Part shown: piece after piece, positions 48,391 to 58,690 of the stretch
How the letters are laid out: each line of letters starts with the position of its first letter
How positions within the stretch are numbered: position 1 is the stretch's first letter
DNA from: Stichopus chloronotus
Taxonomy: Eukaryota; Echinodermata; Holothuroidea; Aspidochirotida; Stichopodidae
Assembly (NCBI GenBank): GCA_021234535.1
Contig: CM037842.1
Coordinates: 6,903,203-6,967,202 of the forward strand
Length of the DNA: 64,000 bases
Direction of reading: 5' to 3'
Notes under the pieces: generated by a model
What the model saw: only the letters and a program-made list of their open reading frames with translations
The model's database searches: none
What the model was told of the DNA's origin: nothing
Program-made: the position numbers and the translations under genes

Positions 48391-50062
48391 GTAATGTAAT
48401 ATAATTTATATATATGGTATTCACGAAGACTTCTATTTGTTGAAGACATAATGAAATTTATGCTTTATTTTAGAGTGAGTGCATTGTTATTGACGTCATA
48501 TTTTTCCATTCCTGTATTGCATTTGAATCAAGTCGGATCTCGTACATTTCACTGTACACATGTTATATTGGTATTACAGGTAGGCCTCTTAAGTGATTTG
48601 CATTTTCTTACTTTCGGAGTCTGGAGTGTCAAACAATCTGACCGTTTTGGTCACTCCCACCACTGAGTTAAACTAGATGTCTCCATCACAGAAGGAAAAT
48701 AAGTTTACATTTGTAAGGTTTTGTTTTTTATAGTATCATATCAATGTATAAATGAGACAGACTTTGCAAATGACGGTCGACTAGTCCTTACCCTTCTCCC
48801 GATCTAACCCAACATTTCCTGGAAAGTTTCTGGAAATCTGGAAATATGAACGCAAGCATTCGTTATTTTGAAATTCTAGTTAATAGTTACCTTTGCATTT
48901 TGTTTCGATTTTTATCGTACTTGTGTGCTTCGGAAAGCACCACTGTTTCCAGCAATTTAACCGTGATCAACCGAGTCGGCGCAGCATTGTCCCCGGAAAC
49001 ATTGTACCTGCACACTCGGTATTGAAAATTTTGCATGCCATTTCAAGAAAAATAAATTTAAAATGTGTAAGCATTGAGTAGTATACCGGATAGAGGCGCA
49101 ACGAAAAAAAGGTAGCGCAGACAGACAGAAGTCGATCGAGGAAACTATATTCTAAATGATTCCTAGACTCCGTGAAACTATTCAAATTCAAAGAAATACA
49201 AAATATATGAGAATACAAATGTATAAACCTTTCTGTTTATAACTTCATTTCCTACATTAATTAAAGAAACATATAAATTGCGCAGCACAAAGATTCACGA
49301 ACGAATTGACACAAATTACACTATAACAAGATATACCTGCATGCAATGCACATACCTCATTGACATTATAAGTAACTCCGACACTCAAACAATTAGACTA
49401 CGCACTGTTTACTGCTAATGTACTTCTCAATTGCCAGTGAAACAGCTAGGGAGTCGTGTGGGGAAAAAGGGAGTTGCCCGCCACACGCTTAAGCTTTAAT
49501 AAGACCACAAATTTTTGCACAGGCATGCAACAATTACATAGGCATACAACAATTACATTACATAGAATGCAACAATTACGTAACTCACAGGTGACGTTTA
49601 ATTCAAGCCGTGTAAAATACAACTACCATAGCGCTTTCACTACAAGTAGAAAGTCACTGCATTGGCCGAATCTCTGCAGTCATTTCATCTTTGTTTCGAT
49701 TAGATGAGCACAACAACGATTTCGTTCATTTATCACTGATGTGCATGTACTGCATAGGATGGACATAGTACGTACAACGTGTAATGATAGCAACAGGCAT
49801 ATACGAGTTTCGGATTTTCGCGTGGATTGCTTTTTCCGAACGAAAATGTTGTTTTCTCGTTTTTATATTTGTGTTTGGAGTGTTTGGGTTTTTATATTGG
49901 GGGTGTTCAGTCAGTGATGGTATTATACGTATTTCTTTTCGAAGTCACTTTGGGTTAAGACTAACTTAGTGTTTTGACTACAAACGTTTCCGGCTTGGCC
50001 TAGGCCTACTGCCACTGGTTTTGTACAACTACTTAGACCCAAAGATTTCTTCGTTATCTTAA
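48391..50062. other. Probable intron sequence, nothing recognised
   Basis: If the transmembrane and NACHT exons belong together, this and the following transposons lie in one large intron. Open frames at 48451-48666 and 49456-49707 show no domain. Confidence 0.35.
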
Positions 50063-50311
50063 AGGCTGTAAGGCATCACCCCAGACAGTTTAAATTCTCC
50101 CAACCACCTACCTCTAGGCCCTCCCTCAGCCTGTCTTACATTCCTCCACATTTGTAATCCAAACAATGGATCCCTGTGTACGCTGTGTAATACCAGCTGC
50201 CCTGCATCTTTCGAATTTGCTGTCAATCTAAGAGTACTGTAACTTAGAACCAGTTGAGAATTTTCCTTTCCGGGAGGTAAAAATATAGCTTAGGGTGATG
50301 CAATACAGCCT
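50063..50311. mobile_element. TTAA-flanked MITE, copy 2 of a pair
   Basis: 249 bp, ends AGGCTGTAAGGCATCACCC and, inverted, AGGCTGTATTGCATCACCC (two mismatches), flanked by TTAA at 50059-50062 and 50312-50315. The interior aligns with the element at 39147-39385. Confidence 0.82.
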
Positions 50312-51451
50312 TTAAGTTAGGGTTTGTCTATGCTATTACCTGTCGAAATGTTACTGAAAAGAGGTTACTTGTCAGTTACTGAAATTTGAATAGAAGTTTC
50401 AATTAGTAAAGTTAGATTTTTTCCATTGTCACTGGGCAGGCTAGACCAGTTGGCTGTATCACCTACACTGCAATGTTACATATATAGGCCTAATATTACG
50501 AATTACTGCAACATTTAGGCCTACCGTTAATTACTGAAATGTGAAAAGAAGTTAGCCTACATTTGACTTAGTCCTAGGCTAGGTTTCGGTGGAGCCGTAG
50601 TGTTTTGCTGCACAGTAACTTCAGTTACTGATCTAGAAGGAGTGTTGCGTAGCATTGGTGCTATTATAAATTATTGAACTAGAGGATAAGGCTAGACTTT
50701 GGCGAAATAATACTGCTATAAACTTAAGCTACTGTTGTTAAACTTCTCTGTTCCGCCCGACTGTAAAAAATATGACTTAAATCCGTCCAAGGATGGTGTT
50801 TTGATGGTATACGCTAGTACCGAGTTCCAAAAGCCAACTTCAATACTAGGGGTAGCCTAGTTAGCTAATTAAAATTTGAAAAGACGTTTCACTTAAAGCT
50901 GCGAAAAAAAGGCATGGCAAAAAATGCCATTGATTGTTTTTTTTTTTTTTTAAAGTGAAGCGGAACCACAGTAGATATGAAGGCACTGGAGATTAAAAAC
51001 AAAAAGGTTACCGTATTAAACACTACCATCACTCAGAGCAATCCAAGGGGTAGGTTTGGCATGTCAACCTCGAAGTCCACATAAAGACACATTTCAGTTA
51101 CATTGTTTGAATTCTTTGCTTAGCCTAGACAAGGTGTTATTGTTAGGAATAATTCAGCTACACTATCACCTTCCTGTAATTTTGTTACCTTTTTTTTTAA
51201 ATACAGACCTACATTTCACAATTAAGGTAAGGTCAACGAAAGGTTAGGTAATTCCCATAAGATTAAAACAGTTTGACCCTTCATAATTTAAAACAAAAAT
51301 GTAGCCGACAAGATTCTTTTATTTTCTATTTTATTTCAATGTGGATGACAATCAAAATGAAAACCTGTTTCTGTGAAAAGTCGCTGTTGTAGCAAAGAAG
51401 TGACATCTGGTTCTACCTTGGCAAAAACTGATTTTGCCACGGCGTTCTTAA
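50312..51451. other. Non-coding region
   Basis: No exon was recognised. Short words built on TAGGCCTA recur at about 50000-50525. A T-run lies at about 50938-50951. Confidence 0.4.
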
Positions 51452-51796
51452 AGGGAAATAGGGCGTTTGTTTGAGAGAAAACGTCCAAATTTTGAAACCA
51501 ATGTTTGTGGACGTAGAATAATAGATTATTCAAAGTAAAGAAGGACAGTAGCCTTCTGTTCCAGAAATAAGTTTCTCAAGGATAGAAATTCAGTTATTTG
51601 TTGCTCAACACTAATTTGTTCACCCAACCTTTTCAAAATTCAAATGATGCATCTTCCGTTACTCATCACATGCATAATGTTTTGAGGAGCTGAAGCTTTG
51701 GCAGATGTTTATTGATGAGACTGAATGGTTTAACAATGATTACCGCTATTTTCTTTTGTATGTCTTGTTGGTGTATTCCAAATGCCCTATTTCCCT
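51452..51796. mobile_element. TTAA-flanked MITE
   Basis: 345 bp, ends AGGGAAATAGGGCGTTTG and, inverted, AGGGAAATAGGGCATTTG (one mismatch), flanked by TTAA at 51448-51451 and 51797-51800. No transposase. The near-identical ends suggest a fairly recent insertion. Confidence 0.85.
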
Positions 51797-51800
51797 TTAA

Positions 51801-53611
51801 GAATGATTATTTTGAATGAACACTGACACTAAATGTTAGGAAGATCGCCCCTGATACTAACTCATTACTTTCTGTCATAACCATGAAAAAGCTTTTTTTT
51901 TTCTTCTTCTTTTCAACAAAATATTGAGCAGTCTTCATTCAAGTGACAATATGCAACCATCATAAGTTGAACCAAGTAGGCAGTGGACTACGGTGAGGAG
52001 GGAGGTTGATAGCGATGGGAACTCTTTAGGAGTGCCTGTGGATTCCTTAACACCCTCCTCGGTGGCTATGAGGAAATATGTCATTGAGATTGGTCCCAAC
52101 TTCAGTGGGTTAGGGTCATGAGTTTGTATTGGTTTCTTGTTACATATGGTCAAATATTATCCAAACATTTCTTAGGCCTACATGTAAGTTTGGCTACATA
52201 TAAAACATTTTCAAGCCATTTGGATCAACAATATAGATAATATAGAACTTATATGTTTACAGATAGACTTCTGTATTAGAATGTGTTAGAAAGCCAAAAC
52301 AGGACAGAGAACCTGGCATATTATAGTAAAAGAACATGTGAAACAGCAATGAAACCTGAATAACACAGACCTCTATCAATGTCGAATACAACTAGTTCAG
52401 GTCACGATATCTTTCTTGTTCATATGCCTTAACTGGGGCATGCAAGGGACATTAAGTTACAATACATGAAGACACAAATTCACTTTCAATAGTGAAAAAA
52501 AAAAACAATACATGGGCACAATGAACCTGAGATCAATGGATATGAAAATTTTAACACCTTCGGCTGGTCTGCGAAGTATTTTGTCATATCCTGACTGATA
52601 CTACATATGTGGGTACGTCGCCCTACGTCGCACCGTTTGGTCCTGGCTGATGTCAAGGTCATGACCTAGCGTCTATGGGGGTTTTACTCAGTCCCGGGCC
52701 CAAGGTAACTTACGGGTGTCTCAGTGTCTCAGTGCCCTAGGGTAAAGTTCTCAGAGCCAACCTGGCCTAACACCCAAATGGGACCCGAATAATCAAAATG
52801 ATTATACAGTGAGACAAAGTGTTGAACAATTCTTTCTCAACTCGAGAGAGTCTTCCCTAATGATAATGAGAGATTACATAAAAAACAAAGACAGGAGAGG
52901 GGGAATGAAGATGAATCAGTGGAGTCAAAAGCAGGCTTTTTGTCTACATCAGTGTGTATTTTTATGAGAGTAAACATTTGTTGAGCAACTTGAGGGTCAG
53001 TATTCCACTAGTCAGGTAATTAGGAACAATTCTTTGAAAAGAGGAAAGGTGATTCACTTGTGGAGGGACAAAGGAATAAAACAGTAGAGGGACAAAAGAG
53101 CAAAATAGTAGCAAGAGCTAAAATGGCACCGTGTTACATAACCATATGGAGTATTTGTGTTATTTCACTTGCGGTTTGGTTAATGCATCTAATATGGTAC
53201 ACAGGAAATCCACCGAATGCTCAAGAAAGAAAATCTCTATTTGTTATTGTTGTTTATGACTGTCAAGTCTTATTGTCAAGTCTTATTAACAGCGTTGAAT
53301 TCTAATCCATGGTACAATTACAGTGTTTAAGTTTCACAAAGAATTCTTTTACCACAGTGAACCAGAATAACAATGCAACTTAGTGAAGATGAGTAATTTG
53401 AACACCCATCCCAAGATGTTTATGATGATGTTTATACATTTGTTCTCTTCAAACAACTCCAGTGCCAGGAAAATTGCAATTGCAATTGTTTACTTCCTGA
53501 GTATCAGTACACCCAGAGTCGGAATGTCTACAGACCAAACCAGACAAAACCTATATCAGAAAGGACTCTCTCAATGAGGTCAACATAATTCTTTGGAATT
53601 CCAATGTAAAT
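51801..53611. other. Non-coding region with one weak membrane-anchor ORF
   Basis: At 53123-53305 the plus strand encodes MAPCYITIWSICVISLAVWL, a short hydrophobic start resembling a signal anchor, then about 40 unremarkable residues and a stop. With no donor site or homology it may be chance. 52560-52800 is GC-richer but unassigned. Confidence 0.3.
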
Positions 53612-53806
53612 TGTCCCTCCATTACCGGTAATAAAGGGACAGCTCTTAACTTGTTCTTTACTTTGCTATAGAAAGTAGTAAAAGATACGATTTGACATTT
53701 GCTAGTAAGTATGTCCTTAGAACCTGTTTACTAAAAAGTTTGAATTTTTCTCTTTTTGAATTACTGTGAAATGTTGGAAAAATAATTTTTTGGTAACGGA
53801 GGGACA
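53612..53806. mobile_element. Small inverted-repeat element
   Basis: Ends TGTCCCTCCATTACC and, inverted, TGTCCCTCCGTTACC (one mismatch), 195 bp overall. The target duplication was not clear. It is probably a MITE; the superfamily is undetermined. Confidence 0.6.
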
Positions 53807-55239
53807 TCCTGATAATTAGTATTGTGCTGCTAATTTACAAATAACGCATAACAATGTTACCATGGTCTGCTTGCTACTGCCTGTGAGAACCGGTGCTAAA
53901 AGGTTTTGTTTTTAAATAATTTAAAATTATGATATTTTTTGGAGAATATCCCCACATAATAGCAACCTTTGAGATAAAAAGTAGAAGGTTAGCATTAACA
54001 TTGAAATGTTAAAAGTGTAATGAATTGATACTTGTTTGTTCGTTAAACAGTTTGTGAAAGTATATTGTATGTATTTCATGTTTTAACCAAAATGTGTCAT
54101 TCCCCTGACCCCGTTCATTTGCAACTGACTCACTTACCTATCTCAATACTACATTTGCATTCCTGTCTACAATGCCAAGACTTCTGGTAACATTTAGTCT
54201 GATCACAACTCTTTTAGATATGTACCTGTAATAACAATAATATTTACATCACCTTTAGTTTGGATACGTGTCAGGTACATTTATTTAACACATTGAAATC
54301 TACTCGAACGCAGTAATTACATCTTGCTTAAATGTTTTGTGCTTCTAGAAAATTAAGAGTTCCCTTTTCTCTGAGTAAAAATCGGTTGGAATTTTGTTTA
54401 TTTCTTTAACCGCTTTTGAGATATGATTTTTCAAGTTTGGATTAAAATGCAAAACAGATGACTTGGAGCGTTGCTTAGTGTCCGTATTTCTTTTGTGAAG
54501 CTTCTTAATGACTGAGTTTCCGTTGATAAGTAATACGGTATTTTTAAAGAAAATACATACTTCCTAAATAAAACCCTTTCGGGATATAAAATTCTCAAAT
54601 GTCCTGACATAAAGGTTACATAAACAAAATTTAAAAAAAAGGTTTTCATAATTAGTAGATATAGACAGTGATGCTAGTTGTGAGCATCGTTTTTGCTTTG
54701 GTACTACCCATTTGGTCACTACTATTTATTTGGTACTGCCCATCAAAAGTCATCACAAATTTATAGATTAAGTTCCAACTTCCGCACTGGTGGTTGGCTC
54801 TAGTTTGGAATGTTATGTTTTAGCGAATTCAAATTGAGCAGTCGTACAGGTGTCTCTCGTACAATGTTGATGGTTTAATATAATGAAAAAGTTATTGTTT
54901 TAAAATGAATTGACCAATGACTTCTGTGGAAAATGGTAAGAGAGACTGATATGATTTTTTGCGTCTGAACATGTGTGTGAGATACAAAACCCCGAGTTGT
55001 TTCATTGAACTCAATTGTAACTAACTACAGTATCTCTTCAATATACAAGATATACAGGAGAGCCAAAAGGTAGTAATATAGTTTGCACCGATCACACCAC
55101 TTTTGTGGTGGGCAAATGCGGCGGGTAAGTGTGGTGGGTAATTAAAAATGATGTAGCTCATCCATTTTTAATATGAACGGTCAATAACCTATTGCCGTAA
55201 TATATATGGTAGTAAGAAAACATATAGTTTACCAATAGG
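53807..55239. other. Non-coding region, nothing recognised
   Basis: AT-rich; no exon, RNA gene or element ends identified. Confidence 0.4.
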
Positions 55240-55500
55240 TGCAGATATTTATATATACCTATAGAATATAATAGGACATTGTTTCCCATACATATTGACA
55301 GGTATCTGTATATCTATGAAAGTATAAATACAAACGATATAGTAGGGCATAATTTACTATGGGGTTTTATATTGATTTGTGTAAGTATAAATGCATAGTG
55401 TAAAATAAGGCATAATGTATCGACGTATATAGGTATTTATGCAAGTACATAGAACATAATAGCAGAATTTAATAGTATACGTATTTATGAAATGGGAAAG
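55240..55500 (+). repeat. Degenerate tandem repeat, unit about 60-75 bp
   Basis: Words of the type GGTATTTATGCAAGTA, AGTATAAAT.CATA, AATATAATAGG.CAT, TTTACTAT recur in the same order about four times, starting near 55240 (GTGCAGATATTTATATATAC) and fading near 55500. Confidence 0.55.
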
Positions 55501-55794
55501 TAGGTGAAAATTGAAAATTGAGCAACTTTAGTTCGAGTCTCTGGTAAAGGAAGGCTAAAAAACCGTTAGTTCCCCGATAAAAAACAAAGCAAAACAATTG
55601 TAACCCTAGTAGTCCTTTCAAGCTATATTTATTACAGTAGATTGCTATTTATTAGGTTAATATTTAAGTAGCATTGGAACATTTGTAGATGGTGTGTATG
55701 TGCGGGCTTACCGTTGAGTATACTTGCAAAATCTATAAACTAGTGACGTATGCAGGGAGTCATCATGGAAGGGACTGACGTCATCCTATTTGTG

Positions 55795-57440
55795 TTCTCA
55801 GTTCCTCATTTTGGTTTCTCATTTTTCTCATTTTGTTCTCAGATTGCTCATTTCTCTCGTTTGCTTGCATTCGGTTTTTAATTTTTAGCTTTCTCTCATA
55901 TTTGGTACATAGCACTCATTTTGCACTCACCCCCCCCCTCTCTCCACCTCTCTCTCTCATCCTCTTCTAAAGGTATCCCTCCTTTACACATTTCGTCCCT
56001 CCTCTTCCCTTTCTTTAATCCCCTCTCTTCTTCTTACGTAATCGTTTGCGTAAAAACCCACTAATTGTAAACCATTACAAGATGGATAATGGGAAATGGG
56101 GTGTTGCTCTGATTAGCGGATAGCTTTATTGGCTAAAGGACAACAATAAATACAAGACATAAGAGGGTGAGTTTACTAAAATTTATTCAAACGACCTCAA
56201 ATTCAGCATAAAATTTGAAACGTATATATGGGAATATGAGAGATACAAATATGCGTGCAACCATTTAAACGTGGCTTAAGGAAATAGTCTCAGATAATTC
56301 CAGAAAGAGCAGTCGTCTACTAAGCTATAATAGATTTTTTTCCATTGTTCATTTTTATTTGGTCATTATCCAGTGTCTCATTTTATAGATCCACGACCTC
56401 TGCGTTTTTTTTTTTTTTTTTTTTAGCTCGCGTATTACTCTCTAGCATCTCAATTTGTTCATCTTCCTCCGTTATTGCTCTCGGTGCCGTCGTCACTCTC
56501 GCCTTCAGCATTCTCGTCTTGTTCGTCTTTTTCGTTGATCCGTGACGTAAAATGATTGACATTGCTTCATTGAGTTCAATCATAGCCTTCCAAGTCTCCA
56601 AGGCATCGTACAGTGGCTTATCATCCTCCTCCATCCTTCCATCGTCACCGTCATCACCCTCTTCTTTACGCTTTAGTCCTTTACGTAACATCTTTGCCAT
56701 GGCATTATTGAATTTGGTTAGACGCATCCAAGTCTCTACCGGGTCATACACGTTTTCGTCATCATCGTCATCACCGTCATCATCAAGATCACTATCACTG
56801 ACTCTAGTGGAATCACCACTGTCACTCAACTCATCGTCATCATCACCGTCATTGCTTCTCTCACTGTCCCGTGAGTCATCGTCCTCTCCACCGCTATCTG
56901 AGGGAGAATCATTTTCACCACGTAAGACGTCACTCTCACCCTCTATACCTCCTTTTTTGCTGTCAGTGACAACCGTATCCGAGTGGAAAAAAAACCTTTT
57001 TACAAACCCTACAACGAAATGTCGTGAGAGGAATATGGTCCTTCCTCTCTCAGTCAAAGAGCAGAATGAGATTCGTAAAATAAAACGTCTTGTTATATAC
57101 ACATGGATGACGCGTTAGGCAAATGATGACACGAGGAAAGGGGGGGGGGGGGGGTTGAGGTCAAGAGGAGCGGAGGAATGTGTAGAGGGGGATGAGAAGA
57201 GAACGTGTACAGTGGAGAATGAGAGAAATGTTTTAAATATGAAGAAATGGGGGAAAATGAGAACCGAATGAAAGCAAACGAGAAAAATAAGCAACATGAG
57301 AGTAAAGTGATAGTAAATGAAGTGAACAAAATGCGAGCAAATGAGAGGGAAATTTTAACAAAAATGATAAAATGAGAGCATAATGTGAGTAAATGAGAGG
57401 GAACGGTAGCAAATGAGAAAATGAGAACAAAAAGACGCAT
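55795..57440. mobile_element. Possible mobile element: inverted flanks around an acidic-protein ORF
   Basis: The left flank (55795-56040) is pyrimidine-rich with repeated TCTCATTT / TTGTTCTCA words and a C-run at 55930-55937. The right flank (57130-57440) is its diverged inverse: AAATGAGAG words and a G-run at 57140-57155. The clearest match is CTCGTTTGCTTGCATTCGGT on the left against CTCGTTTGCTTTCATTCGGT for the right flank read inverted. Between them lies one minus-strand ORF. No target duplication was established, and simple-sequence bias could explain part of the symmetry. Confidence 0.42.
56383..57102 (-). CDS. Acidic protein with a duplicated helical motif, family unknown
   Basis: 239 codons. 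Residues 1-45 are basic and hydrophobic (RRFILRISF, FVKRFFF); residues about 56-117 are dominated by Asp, Glu and Ser. Then two copies of one motif follow, 46 residues apart: VYDPVETWMRLTKFNNAMAK from residue 118 and LYDALETWKAMIELNEAMSI from residue 164, each ending Leu-Arg-x-Gly. They share Tyr-Asp, Glu-Thr-Trp, Asn-x-Ala-Met and are separated by another acidic linker. Codon-level coherence of the duplicated motif argues for real coding. The frame runs through an 18-base A-run (minus strand, 56406-56423) near its C-terminus, as if a poly(A)-tailed copy had been inserted, and the N-terminus may be intronic: an acceptor-like CACTGACAG lies before Lys49. I do not recognise the family. Confidence 0.42.
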   Translation of the reverse strand: MYITRRFILRISFCSLTERGRTIFLSRHFVVGFVKRFFFHSDTVVTDSKKGGIEGESDVLRGENDSPSDSGGEDDDSRDSERSNDGDDDDELSDSGDSTRVSDSDLDDDGDDDDDENVYDPVETWMRLTKFNNAMAKMLRKGLKRKEEGDDGDDGRMEEDDKPLYDALETWKAMIELNEAMSIILRHGSTKKTNKTRMLKARVTTAPRAITEEDEQIEMLESNTRAKKKKKKNAEVVDL

Positions 57441-57739
57441 ACACTCATTACTAGATTTTTTTTTGGACGTTTCACAATGCACCATATATAGTCTGCCCAC
57501 CCTTGTTTTGGTCACACGACGTTTGTTGACACTCATGCGTACAAAGTAGGAAGAGAGCGGGAGAGAGTTATGCTCAAGGGTTAGGTTGTGCAAGAGCGGG
57601 ATACGGGTAGAGCCAACCGATAAAAATATTCGAGACCCGCTAAACCCGAGCTTGGACGGAAGGATTACTCTGCCGGTTGTCTCCTACCGTGATGGCCCTG
57701 GCTGTGAACGGTTTCGGACAAAAACCCGTTGATTAAAAT
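57441..57739. other. Spacer
   Basis: No gene seen. Open frames on the minus strand over 57093-57593 are Ser/Phe/Leu-rich because they read the complement of the purine-rich flank. Confidence 0.4.
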
Positions 57740-58690
57740 ACCAATATTAATGTTGAAGTAAAAAATATTTGACCCATTTAACAAATTTCTTACCAAAGTT
57801 TAGCTTCAAAGAACTTTATGTAGGAACTTCCAATTCACCTTGTCGAACGCTTTTTGTTGATCGATTGGAACCGAGGCACAAGAATTCAATTTGACATGGA
57901 GAAGCTAATGATATCTTTAATCAGGTAAAGACTGTTGTAAATCTACCAGGAACGGAACTAATATGAAAATCATTAATGACGAGGGCAGAATTGTAGCAAA
58001 CTTGACTTGTAAAACTTTTGCGAGAATTTTGTAAACGGTATTTCATAACGTAACATGACGTCAGTTTGAGGGTTCTTGTTTATATCCATCCTTGGGTAAG
58101 AGTTTTACAATATCAGTCTGTTGGGAAACGGACAAAGACTCGCAGTCGAGAGTGTTATTGGAAACATCAAGTATTTTTTTTGCCATTTATATCAAAAATG
58201 GTGTTTTAGAAATTATAAGGTAGTCCATCGCTTCGTGGACACTTGCTTTCAGTCGAAGCTGAGATAATATGACAAATGTCAGAAAGGGTCAAAGGTTGTT
58301 TTAAGCTTATCTCTGCTTCACGGAGGTTGCAGGGCAGGGTCTGGATAAATTTATTCTGAGCATTCTCGTCTAGAGACGCCTTCTCAGTATACAGGTCACT
58401 AAAGAACTCGTTTAATGTATCCAAGATACGTTTACTATTAGGGTAAACAGTGCAATCTTTGTTACGAAACGGGTGAATAGATCTCTGCCTAGCATGTACA
58501 TTTTCCCTTTGCAAAAAGAAAGCAAATGGTTTTCAGCCTTCTTGCATATATTTTCCCCTGGCTCTAATATTAGCCCCATTAAGATCATTGCTAGTTACAC
58601 TTTTGACTTCATATCAATTGGTGTTGAGCCAACGGGGGTGTATTTCCTCAATCCTAGCCCTTTTATTCGGGCAATCCTAACACTGTGACG
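57740..58690 (-). pseudogene. Tx1/L1-like LINE fragment (RT N-terminal part)
   Basis: The minus strand carries a linker segment, then NSKRILDTLNEFFSDLYTEK, ISLKQPLTLSDICHIISAST, ESKCPRSDGLPYNF (RT entry motif, Gly lost), LLPKDGYKQEPSN, TVYKILAKVLQVKFATILPS and QQKAFDKVNWKFLHKVL (motif A). The order is that of L1/Tx1 ORF2. Several stops and frame changes, and truncation before the YADD block, show it is dead. It is a separate copy from the LINE at 20.1-26.3 kb. Confidence 0.75.

Noticed and set aside
53123..53305. Short ORF resembling a type II signal anchor
   Set aside because: No donor, no downstream catalytic exon and no similarity; listed only in the regional note.
56552..57118. Plus-strand Ser-rich open frame of 188 codons
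   Set aside because: It is the antisense reading of the Asp/Glu/Ser-rich minus-strand ORF; the duplicated Glu-Thr-Trp motif makes sense only on the minus strand.
57093..57593. Minus-strand Ser/Phe/Leu-rich open frames
   Set aside because: They read the complement of a purine-rich repeat; no domain or conserved pattern.
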